From Methanobacteriota archaeon (GTDB lineage: Archaea > Thermoplasmatota > Poseidoniia > Poseidoniales > Thalassarchaeaceae), in assembly GCA_002731195.1 (NCBI GenBank), contig PCAI01000011.1, positions 1 to 5,761 of the forward strand: a stretch of DNA of 5,761 nucleotides. The letters run 5' to 3'. Made by a program: the position numbers and the translations under genes. The notes under the pieces were generated by a model. The model saw nothing but the letters and a program-made list of their open reading frames with translations, was not told where the DNA came from and searched no databases. Positions within the stretch are counted from its first letter, which is position 1. Each line of letters starts with the position of its first letter. Shown here one piece after another: positions 1-5,761 of the stretch.

Positions 1-396
1 CCAGTGGAACAAGTAAACTCTGGAAATGATGTCAATCTGGAAATGGAAATTACTGTTGATGAAATGACAAATACATGGAATAAGAGTAGTCAAGAGCCTT
101 TTATTGAATTCGAATATTCTGCACCTGGTTGGACTACTGTTGACTGTGTTGGTCCACTTGGGTTTGCGCAGGACTGCCCTGGGTATTTTAGATTGTATTA
201 CTATACTGTCGGGAATAATACTGGAACGGTGGAATTTCCAGTTGCTAACATGACAGATCCAAACAACCCAGGTGGAGGCGGAATTGGAGGAGGAGGCTCT
301 AGCGATAGTGGCGGACTTCCTGGTTTCGGATTGATGGCAGGAGTAAGCGCTCTAGCTATGGCAGCAGTAGCAGTTTCAAGGAAACCAGAAGAATGA
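1..396 (+). CDS. C-terminal fragment of a surface protein with a PGF-CTERM-like sorting tail
   Basis: This is the 3' end of a longer gene: the frame is open from base 1 (first codon CCA), and the GTG at 4 is probably an internal Val rather than a start. Counting from that GTG, residues 1-85 look like an extracellular beta-rich domain, with aromatic and Thr/Val strands, two cysteines (C48, C58) that could form a disulfide, and three N-glycosylation sequons (N26, N71, N82). A Gly/Ser linker follows (about 90-104), then LPGFG (105-109), a short Ala/Val/Met-rich helix to about 124, and the polar tail SRKPEE. The order PGF, hydrophobic helix, basic residue matches the PGF-CTERM signal that archaeosortase A is known to process; cleavage and lipid attachment here are inferred. 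A plain C-terminal membrane anchor is the alternative. The function of the visible domain is not recognised. The gene is convergent with hisS, with 5 nt between the stop codons. Confidence 0.8.
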   Translation, partial: PVEQVNSGNDVNLEMEITVDEMTNTWNKSSQEPFIEFEYSAPGWTTVDCVGPLGFAQDCPGYFRLYYYTVGNNTGTVEFPVANMTDPNNPGGGGIGGGGSSDSGGLPGFGLMAGVSALAMAAVAVSRKPEE

Positions 397-414
397 TTTA
401 ATCATAATTCTTCT
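387..414. repeat. Imperfect inverted repeat over both convergent stop codons; possible bidirectional terminator
   Basis: Bases 387-394 pair perfectly with 407-414 (AGAAGAAT against ATTCTTCT). After one mismatch (395/406), two more pairs follow (396-397 with 404-405) around a 6-nt loop. The repeat contains the TGA of the + strand gene (394-396) and the TGA of hisS (402-404 on the - strand). Part of the symmetry arises because both proteins end in GAA GAA Glu codons. No run of five or more T follows on either strand, so classical archaeal U-tract termination is not evident. The repeat is seen; a terminator role is only a guess. Confidence 0.4.
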
Positions 415-1664
415 ATTGAAACATCATTTTCTTCACCAGATTCCAAATCTTTTATTCTAACTTTTCCTGATTTCCATTCCTCAGGCATCACCATAACAAG
501 TCTATCTGCCCCCGTTCTTTCAGCATGTTTGAATGCCCATTTCAATTTTTTATCTTCCAATACTAAATCAACGGTCCTCCCTGTATCTCTTAATGCAGCA
601 GCAACTGTTACTGATGCACTTCTTAATTCAGGATTCAAAGGTATTACAATATCTTCTATTCCACTAATTAGTTCAGGAATAAGATTCTTTTCTGCTAATA
701 ATTCCATAATAACCATGTCTCCAAAACCAAAACCAGTTGCTGGTAAATCCTTGCCGCCTAATGTAGAAAGCAGTTTGTCATACCTTCCTCCTCCACAAAT
801 TGCTCTGAATTTACCTTCACGATCATGTGCCTCAAAAACTGCACCTGTATAGTATGCAAGCCCTCTTACAATAGACGCATCAAATTCAACCCATTCAGAA
901 ATGCCATAGGAGTCTATAGAATTGAAAAGTAAATTTAATTCAGAAACGGCTATACTTTCTCCTCCCAGTGATTTAGCTAATTCATCCATATTCTTCATTC
1001 CCAGTATTGATTGTATCTTCGATATTGCCTCGGGATTATGTCCTAACTCAATTAGTTGATTTTCTATTACATCAGCAGGTAACTTATCCATTTTATCAAC
1101 AATAATACATGTTTTTGAAAAATTTTCCCCACTAATTCCCAAAGAACCCAAAACTTCTTCGAGGACTTTGCGACTACTGATTTTGATGACTAAATCTTTT
1201 GCAGTTAGTCCGACACCTTCAAAAAAAGTTACTAGAATTGATATTAGTTCAGCATCAGCAGAAATTTCATTTGTCCCCCAAATATCCACATTCCATTGAT
1301 AGTGTTCCCTGCCTCTTCCACGCTGAGTTCTTTCATATCTCCAGCATTGAGGAATTGAGAACCATTTGATTGGCATTGGTAATCCTCCTGCGCGAGCCAT
1401 TACCATCCTTGCGAGAGAAGGAGTCATTTCTGGACGGAGTGCTACTTTACGTTCTCCTTTATCTTGAAAGTTGTATAATTGTTGAGTTATTTCTTCTCCT
1501 TGTTTTCGTGTGTATAATTCTTCATGTTCAAGAACAGGTGCATCATACTCATCAAAACCATGTAAAAGTGCTGCATCAGTAAAGTTATCAAATAGCCAAT
1601 TTCGTAATCTCATGTCTTCAGGATAGAAGTCACGAGTTCCCCGAACGCCCTGTGTCACAGGCAT
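402..1664 (-). CDS. hisS: Histidyl-tRNA synthetase, atypical (plant-organelle-like) subtype
   Basis: A class II aminoacyl-tRNA synthetase that charges tRNA-His with histidine in the cytoplasm. Counting from the ATG at 1664 (420 aa, normal for HisRS): GTRDFYPED at 9-17; RPEMT at 77-81; motif 2 with its Arg/Glu-rich loop at about 108-130; an insertion domain at about 165-260; HisA motif 1, RGLAYYTG, at 267-274 with catalytic-type Arg267; HisA motif 2, CGGGRYD, at 290-296; motif 3 region, GFGFGD, at 311-316; and an anticodon-binding domain from about 337 to the end. RGLAYYTG replaces the commoner RGLDYYTG, and motif 3 lacks its usual Arg (Val at the aligned position). From memory both traits occur in plant-organelle and some bacterial HisRS. 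The frame opens upstream to an ATG at 1712, but that start adds 16 residues not typical of HisRS and overlaps GtrA by 29 nt. The ATG at 1664 leaves a 19-nt gap but has no clear Shine-Dalgarno. An AAAGG precedes the 1712 ATG, so that start is not excluded. Confidence 0.95.
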   Translation of the reverse strand: MPVTQGVRGTRDFYPEDMRLRNWLFDNFTDAALLHGFDEYDAPVLEHEELYTRKQGEEITQQLYNFQDKGERKVALRPEMTPSLARMVMARAGGLPMPIKWFSIPQCWRYERTQRGRGREHYQWNVDIWGTNEISADAELISILVTFFEGVGLTAKDLVIKISSRKVLEEVLGSLGISGENFSKTCIIVDKMDKLPADVIENQLIELGHNPEAISKIQSILGMKNMDELAKSLGGESIAVSELNLLFNSIDSYGISEWVEFDASIVRGLAYYTGAVFEAHDREGKFRAICGGGRYDKLLSTLGGKDLPATGFGFGDMVIMELLAEKNLIPELISGIEDIVIPLNPELRSASVTVAAALRDTGRTVDLVLEDKKLKWAFKHAERTGADRLVMVMPEEWKSGKVRIKDLESGEENDVSIEEL

Positions 1665-1683
1665 GCCAAGAAATAAGTTAACT

Positions 1684-2172
1684 TCAAGCCCTACGTTGTT
1701 CAAGGAACGCATCTAGCCTTTCTTTACGTGTAATGCGACCGTCTACTATGGGAAATGCATACAGCCTTAAACCCAAAAAAGTGAGGAAGCCGAAGGCTGT
1801 TGTGTTTATTGCCCATGATATCCATTGATTCATTAATAATAACTCAACCATTATTCCAAAGGTTACAGTTGAGACCACCCATAGAACAGTGTAAACCAGC
1901 ATCATCCTATAGAAACTTGAACGAATATTTGAATCAGATTCGAAAGTAAGCCATCTATGAAGAATAAATGCTTGAATGGAACTAAGTAAAAAGGAAATAG
2001 CCCAAGCAATTGTTTCGACATATCCTGTCCAAGTATTATAATTTACAAATATCCAGTAAAGAATAAAAAATATTGTAACATTGATACAACCAACTGCACA
2101 ATACATCAAATATTCTCTGAATAATTTTGACCAAGGGTATTCATCTGAAACTATCTTTGCCATACTATTCAC
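1684..2172 (-). CDS. GtrA-family four-helix membrane protein
   Basis: A small (162 aa) integral membrane protein with four predicted helices, at about 21-43, 52-72, 88-112 and 117-140. Short charged ends flank them: an N-terminus rich in Glu, Lys and Asp and a basic C-terminus (RITRKERL then EQRR). It carries GtrA-type signs: VGxxN after the start of helix 1 (V27, G28, N31), FxxxRWxTF closing helix 2 (69-77) and FxxxRxYAF closing helix 4 (132-140). The last two are alike, so the protein looks like a two-fold repeat of a helix pair. GtrA proteins are generally linked to moving polyprenyl-phosphate sugars across the membrane, working with a GtrB or DPM-like glycosyltransferase; none is visible here, so the substrate is unknown. 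The GTG at 2172 overlaps the symporter stop as GTGA, a translational-coupling arrangement with a weak GGAAG 10 nt upstream. The ATG at 2163 (three codons in) is an equally plausible start. Confidence 0.8.
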   Translation of the reverse strand: MNSMAKIVSDEYPWSKLFREYLMYCAVGCINVTIFFILYWIFVNYNTWTGYVETIAWAISFLLSSIQAFILHRWLTFESDSNIRSSFYRMMLVYTVLWVVSTVTFGIMVELLLMNQWISWAINTTAFGFLTFLGLRLYAFPIVDGRITRKERLDAFLEQRRA

Positions 2173-4037
2173 GCTATATCGGCTTCCAAAGTAGAAAGCG
2201 TATGAGCAACTGTTTCGCCATATTCATTTACAAATGTAGGTGGTAAGGGGGAACCGATTTGTACAATATAAGGATCTGTACCGCCTGGTAATTTGTCAAT
2301 TGGTGCGTCAGCACCTTCTGGAACATTTCTGTATAGTGGCCTTGGTTCTAATTCATAATTTCCAGATACGAATGTGATTAGCCAGTAAACTAATGCATAG
2401 GGAATATAAATGATTTGCATATATCCAGATGGTTTCCACTCAGGTGCGGTTGTAGGAACAAGTCTGTTAACAAGGACATATTTGTTCATCCCAATAAATA
2501 ATCCTGCAGTTACGCCCCAGAATAATAGAATAATGGAGATTCCATGTGGGTTGGAGGGATTCCAGGGGTCGTCTACATTTAGTAATAGATCACTAAAGTA
2601 TGATAATATCAGAACTGAAAACATGATAGGGAATCCAAGGTACATGATATAATCCCACCACCTACCAATCCACCAATCATTATCTCCAGTATTAATAAAA
2701 TCGTCTCGGAATGGAGAAACTCCGTGATCTAAGTATTCACGGAAATTAAATCCTGCAACATCATTTTCATACTGCCATTCACGATATTGGTTCCAACCGT
2801 ACTTCCAAATTGAATATGCTATGAATAGCCCGCTGAACATTAGACCATATCCCCAAATATGATCTTGAACTTCTAAGAATTGTGGAAAAGCTACGCCTGT
2901 ATCTTCATCCATTTTTATCCATACTGCGGCACTTGGTAATCCAAAAAGGAAAATTGCAATAGTAGTAAAGCCGACAGCTTTCTGACGTTCGATACCATGA
3001 TCGACAAAGTTTCTAACACACAATTCAACAGTTGAAATCATAGATGTTAAAGCTGCAAATGAAAGAGCTAGGAAAAACATTGTAACCATTGCTAGTTGAA
3101 TTACAGGACCACCAGGGGCCTGTGCGAATACTTCTGGGAGAACTAGGAAAGTAATCGCACTACTTCCGCCACTTACAGCACCTAGTGGATCATCTGAAAC
3201 TGAGAAAACTGCCATCATTACAGTCAATCCTGCTATTATTGAAATACTATTATTGGCAAGACACATAGTTGCAGCATTTAGGGTCGTATCCTCATCCTTA
3301 CGCATGTATACTGAATATGTTATTGCCATGCCCATACCTGCAGAACATGACCAAGCCGATTGGGAAAGGCCATTTATCCATGTCTCTGGCTGACTAAGAT
3401 ATCCTGGTTGTATACTAAACATGTAAACAAAACCATCTAATGTTCCGTCTTTTAGATCCATAACGAATGAGAGGAATAATGCTGCAAAGAGTAGAATGAA
3501 AAGTGAAACCATCAAAGTTACATTCACTTTCTCAATAGCTTTTGCACCTTTCCATATCGCTGCCATTGTTATAATAACAGCCAAAAATTGGAATGCTATC
3601 ACTTCTGTACGGTCTTGGAGAAAAGAGTTCCAAACTTCTGCAGTATCAACCTCAGATCCTAATCCTCCCCTTATTGCTGTTTGAAAGTAATTTAAACACC
3701 ATCCTGTAACAACTGCATAGTAAAATCCTATTGCAGTAGAAATCCAGGCAGTCCAAAGTCCCATCCATGCGAATTTATTCCCAGCGAATATTCGAAAGGT
3801 TCCGACAGTTCCTGTCCTACTTCTCTTACCAAGAGCGAATTCTGCAATTATTAATGGAATTGACCATAAAAATAAGAATATTAGCCAAGGTATTAGAAAT
3901 GATCCTCCGCCATTAGCGCCAACCATTCTAGGAAATCTCCAAATGTTTCCTGTACCTATTGCAGCCCCTATAGTTGCAAAAATTAAGCCTAATCTTCCAC
4001 TAAATTCGTCAGATTTGGCACCGGTATCAGGACTCAT
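2169..4037 (-). CDS. Sodium-coupled symporter of the NSS/SLC6 (LeuT-fold) family, probable amino acid uptake
   Basis: An inner-membrane Na+:solute symporter, 622 aa from the ATG at 4037. Numbering here is from the upstream TTG at 4052 (subtract 5 for the ATG). TM1 carries GAAIGTGNIWRFP (29-41) followed by NGGGSF, the NSS hallmark. TM6 has the unwound WSCSAGMG (234-241) and TM8 has AALTS (333-337). Against LeuT, Na1 residues Asn27, Thr254 and Asn286 map to N36, S235 and N267, and Na2 residues Ala351, Thr354 and Ser355 map to A333, T336 and S337, so sodium coupling should be intact. LeuT Glu290 maps to S271, as in chloride-dependent members. About 12 helices are visible, possibly a 13th (about 544-563). 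There is a Trp/Asp-rich loop (about 417-466) between TM10 and TM11, and a Pro-rich tail of some 60 residues; the protein is longer than LeuT (about 510 aa). An amino acid is the likely substrate, but it cannot be read from the sequence. It follows the carboxypeptidase gene by 23 nt and overlaps gtrA. Confidence 0.93.
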   Translation of the reverse strand: MSPDTGAKSDEFSGRLGLIFATIGAAIGTGNIWRFPRMVGANGGGSFLIPWLIFLFLWSIPLIIAEFALGKRSRTGTVGTFRIFAGNKFAWMGLWTAWISTAIGFYYAVVTGWCLNYFQTAIRGGLGSEVDTAEVWNSFLQDRTEVIAFQFLAVIITMAAIWKGAKAIEKVNVTLMVSLFILLFAALFLSFVMDLKDGTLDGFVYMFSIQPGYLSQPETWINGLSQSAWSCSAGMGMAITYSVYMRKDEDTTLNAATMCLANNSISIIAGLTVMMAVFSVSDDPLGAVSGGSSAITFLVLPEVFAQAPGGPVIQLAMVTMFFLALSFAALTSMISTVELCVRNFVDHGIERQKAVGFTTIAIFLFGLPSAAVWIKMDEDTGVAFPQFLEVQDHIWGYGLMFSGLFIAYSIWKYGWNQYREWQYENDVAGFNFREYLDHGVSPFRDDFINTGDNDWWIGRWWDYIMYLGFPIMFSVLILSYFSDLLLNVDDPWNPSNPHGISIILLFWGVTAGLFIGMNKYVLVNRLVPTTAPEWKPSGYMQIIYIPYALVYWLITFVSGNYELEPRPLYRNVPEGADAPIDKLPGGTDPYIVQIGSPLPPTFVNEYGETVAHTLSTLEADIA

Positions 4038-4046
4038 GTCATCATT

Positions 4047-4050
4047 CTCC
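4047..4050 (-). promoter_or_regulatory. Shine-Dalgarno GGAG deciding the symporter start
   Basis: On the - strand GGAG (4050 to 4047) lies 9 nt before the ATG at 4037. The longer open frame begins at a TTG (4052) that includes the first G of this motif and adds only five polar residues. A good ribosome site at normal spacing before an ATG favours 4037 over the TTG. Confidence 0.6.
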
Positions 4051-4060
4051 AAATTTTATA

Positions 4061-5761
4061 TTAGGAACTTTTTCTTGGTGATTTAGTTAAAATCTGAGGT
4101 TTTGGCTCACGAGGAAGTCCCATGATTTTTTCATCATCTGAAAACATTGCCTTCAAAGTAAATCCTAAACCACCCCAAACAAATGTAGCAATAACAAGGA
4201 ACATCAAAGTTGCAAGTACTTTTGAGCCGAAATCTGCCCTATATGCTAGTGAAAGAGTGTAATAATCTCCTTGACCTTCTTCAAGAGTAGGGTATCGGAA
4301 TGGGAAAGCGCCATTTGTTGTACCAAGCATTGCTTTGTAATGAATTTCTCCAACTACTGTATCTGGAAGAGGTATTTCTGCAGTTATTAAAGTACCATTC
4401 ATCCCATCTTTAAGTTGGCACTGTTCATTTAATTCATTAAATGGAGACATTTCCCATGGCATAAAATTCCATTCTGTTGGCCCATAATCATCTTGTATTC
4501 TAGTGGGTTCAACAAATCTCCACATCAAATGAGTATTATTCATATTTGAAGTAAAGGGGAATGTAGGATCTAAGCACATGCTAACTGGAATGTCTCCTGA
4601 ATTTGGAATAACAATATCATCCGGACTTTGTAAAACTTGATTGGAAGTTGTATTTTCTATTCCCACTATTGCCCTGTATCTTGGATCATCTGCAACTTCA
4701 ATCATGTAAAATGGTACACCTAGGTTTCTAACCGATATGTGGGCAATATCTTCTGGGTTTTCATGGAATGCATTTCCTATTTCCATAGTATAGCAATAAG
4801 AGTCATGAACTCCATAATGCCAATCACAAAAATCACCTGTTGTAGGATATAAATCAGATGACTGCATTGCAGCATAGTCTGTCATTTGACCCATTACAGT
4901 TCCATGATAAACGAGATATTCGTCATCAGGAGAATAACAGTTTGTACAATGGCCCCAAGGCCACAAAACTAATTCAGAGAATGAATGCCACGTTAGTGTC
5001 GTCTTGAATTCTGAAGAACCGTCTCCGTTATCATCATTCATTTCTGTCATATCTTGAATAAATTTTGTCTCAGGTTCACTATTTCCGCCTAGCCAATCTT
5101 CGTCGACTTGTCCGTCGGCATCATCATCTTTACCATCAACGTGGTCTTCATTTACTAATCCATCACCATCGTTATCTTCATAATTTACTGGTCCATTATA
5201 GACATCATTGTTAGGTCCTGCTTCGCCTGCATAACAAGCACCTGGAAATAAAGGCCCTGTTGCACCCAAAGGCGCTCCCCACTCAAATTGATAATTACGG
5301 TTCAAATCTACTCCATCACAAGCTGGATCAACTTCTTCATCTATATCTGGTAGAGGGGTGACTCCAGTTGCAGTGTTATCTCGTAGATTCTTTCTCCAAC
5401 CTGACTGATAGCAATTTTCCCATGCAGTTTCTCCACAATATACTTCTCTGTCATATCTATTTCCATCTACATTAAGCATTGGTATCAAATATATTTCTCT
5501 GGTATCAACCATATCTGTAATAAATTGTTCAGAGAAGTCTTCATCGACTCCTAAATCTCCTGGACCACAGGGATTTCCATCACCATTGCTATCTTGATCA
5601 GAGGCATTCAATCTAGAACAGTCGCCATCATTATCAATTCCATCCCAACCATCTTCATCAATCAATCCATCACCGTCATTATCAATTCCGGCCATTCCAT
5701 AATAGTAAGCCACTGTTTCTAAGAAAAACATAGGAACTTCATAAGACATCCATTCTCTTGC
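4061..5761 (-). CDS. Membrane-anchored M14 zinc carboxypeptidase with calcium-type repeats (5' end outside window)
   Basis: A secreted metallopeptidase that removes C-terminal amino acids from peptides. The open frame runs off the right edge: codons 5761-5750 read A-R-E-W, the end of the HxREW zinc motif, so the ATG at 5749 is internal and the first zinc His, the prodomain and any signal peptide lie outside. Counting from that Met (carboxypeptidase A equivalents in brackets): R119 [Arg127], N150-R151 [Asn144-Arg145, in VDLNRNY], H255 [zinc His196, in WHSFSEL], Y301 [Tyr248], C308 [specificity residue 255] and E323 [general base Glu270, in YTMEIGN]; the zinc Glu72 is at 5753-5755. All visible catalytic residues are present. 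D-x-D-x-D-G repeats sit in loops at 23-62, 192-218 and 238-244. A beta-rich region of unrecognised type (about 360-500) follows, then one membrane helix (about 509-532) and a basic tail, indicating an outward-facing catalytic domain. It is probably the first visible gene of the - strand cluster, with the symporter directly behind it. Confidence 0.93.
   Translation of the reverse strand, partial: AREWMSYEVPMFFLETVAYYYGMAGIDNDGDGLIDEDGWDGIDNDGDCSRLNASDQDSNGDGNPCGPGDLGVDEDFSEQFITDMVDTREIYLIPMLNVDGNRYDREVYCGETAWENCYQSGWRKNLRDNTATGVTPLPDIDEEVDPACDGVDLNRNYQFEWGAPLGATGPLFPGACYAGEAGPNNDVYNGPVNYEDNDGDGLVNEDHVDGKDDDADGQVDEDWLGGNSEPETKFIQDMTEMNDDNGDGSSEFKTTLTWHSFSELVLWPWGHCTNCYSPDDEYLVYHGTVMGQMTDYAAMQSSDLYPTTGDFCDWHYGVHDSYCYTMEIGNAFHENPEDIAHISVRNLGVPFYMIEVADDPRYRAIVGIENTTSNQVLQSPDDIVIPNSGDIPVSMCLDPTFPFTSNMNNTHLMWRFVEPTRIQDDYGPTEWNFMPWEMSPFNELNEQCQLKDGMNGTLITAEIPLPDTVVGEIHYKAMLGTTNGAFPFRYPTLEEGQGDYYTLSLAYRADFGSKVLATLMFLVIATFVWGGLGFTLKAMFSDDEKIMGLPREPKPQILTKSPRKSS
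5003..5179 (-). repeat. Calcium-type D-x-D-x-D-G repeat cluster 2 in the carboxypeptidase
   Basis: Codes for residues 191-249 counted from the Met at 5749. Two close copies, DNDGDGLVNED (192-202) and DDDADGQVDED (208-218), are followed after a short spacer by NDDNGDG (238-244). The block lies between the Asn144-Arg145 pair and zinc His196, enlarging that interval from about 52 residues in carboxypeptidase A to about 105. Metal binding is inferred from the Asp pattern. Confidence 0.7.
5534..5689 (-). repeat. Calcium-type D-x-D-x-D-G repeat cluster 1 in the carboxypeptidase
   Basis: Codes for residues 21-72 counted from the Met at 5749. GIDNDGDGLIDED and GIDNDGDC are near-copies; a third Asp/Asn-rich unit (DQDSNGDGNPCG) and a VDEDF end follow. 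The Asp spacing resembles EF-hand-like or thrombospondin type 3 calcium loops. The block lies between zinc Glu72 and Arg127, where it lengthens the usual spacing of 55 residues to about 120. Cysteines at 44 and 61 could staple it. Confidence 0.75.

Noticed and set aside
529..852. Open frame of 107 codons on the + strand
   Set aside because: It lies antisense inside hisS, whose protein is unmistakable; the translation shows no recognisable domain.
1370..1582. Open frame of 70 codons on the + strand with hydrophobic content
   Set aside because: Antisense to the motif 2 region of hisS; the hydrophobic look comes from the complement of charged codons.
2410..2652. Open frame of 80 codons on the + strand
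   Set aside because: Antisense to the symporter C-terminal half; no domain and no ribosome site seen.
3496..3684. Open frame of 62 codons on the + strand
   Set aside because: Antisense to symporter helices TM4-TM5; a shadow of the real gene.
4038..4052. TTG start at 4052 for the symporter
   Set aside because: It adds only five polar residues and overlaps the GGAG that is well placed for the ATG at 4037.
4053..4060. TATAAAAT on the - strand between the carboxypeptidase stop and the symporter start, resembling an archaeal TATA box
   Set aside because: Its centre is only about 19 nt from the ATG at 4037, so a start site 26-27 nt downstream would fall inside the coding region; a short AT-rich gap can give this by chance.
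5003..5689. Repeated DNA on this stretch as a possible CRISPR or tandem repeat array
   Set aside because: The repetition is imperfect and in frame, and is fully explained by the Asp-rich protein repeats of the carboxypeptidase.

Overview
The window is a compact stretch of an archaeal-looking chromosome, AT-rich by eye. One gene fragment lies on the + strand, and four tightly packed genes on the - strand fill the rest. Three features suggest a planktonic heterotrophic euryarchaeon of the Marine Group II / Poseidoniia type: a surface protein ending in a Gly-rich linker plus a PGF-type tripartite C-terminus (the archaeosortase class of sorting signal), a membrane-anchored zinc carboxypeptidase decorated with D-x-D-x-D-G calcium-type repeats, and an amino-acid-type sodium symporter beside it. 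This assignment is an inference from gene content, at about 0.6; no rRNA or other marker is present.

Layout. Bases 1-396 (+) hold the C-terminal part of a secreted or surface protein. Its stop codon lies 5 nt from the stop codon of the convergent hisS, and a 28-nt imperfect inverted repeat covers both stops. On the - strand, in order of transcription, come: an M14 metallocarboxypeptidase whose 5' end lies outside the window (5761 to 4061); an SLC6/LeuT-type sodium symporter (4037 to 2169); a GtrA-family four-helix membrane protein (2172 to 1684); and histidyl-tRNA synthetase (1664 to 402). Gaps are 23 nt, a 4-nt GTGA overlap, and 19 nt, so the four genes probably share a transcript. There is no gene-free stretch over 300 bases, and no tRNA, rRNA, mobile element or CRISPR array was seen.

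How the genes may work together. The carboxypeptidase has a single C-terminal membrane helix and a basic tail, so its catalytic domain should face outward and trim amino acids from external peptides. The adjacent Na+-coupled symporter could import those amino acids. This is a plausible peptide-scavenging pair (inference). GtrA and HisRS look like housekeeping passengers in the same cluster.

Points most worth attention: the carboxypeptidase reading frame clearly continues off the right edge, because the first visible codons spell the end of the HxxE zinc motif; its calcium-type repeats are inserted in loops between active-site residues, and the residue matching specificity position 255 is Cys; the symporter carries a Ser where chloride-independent LeuT has Glu290; and HisRS is of an atypical subtype that lacks the motif 3 arginine.
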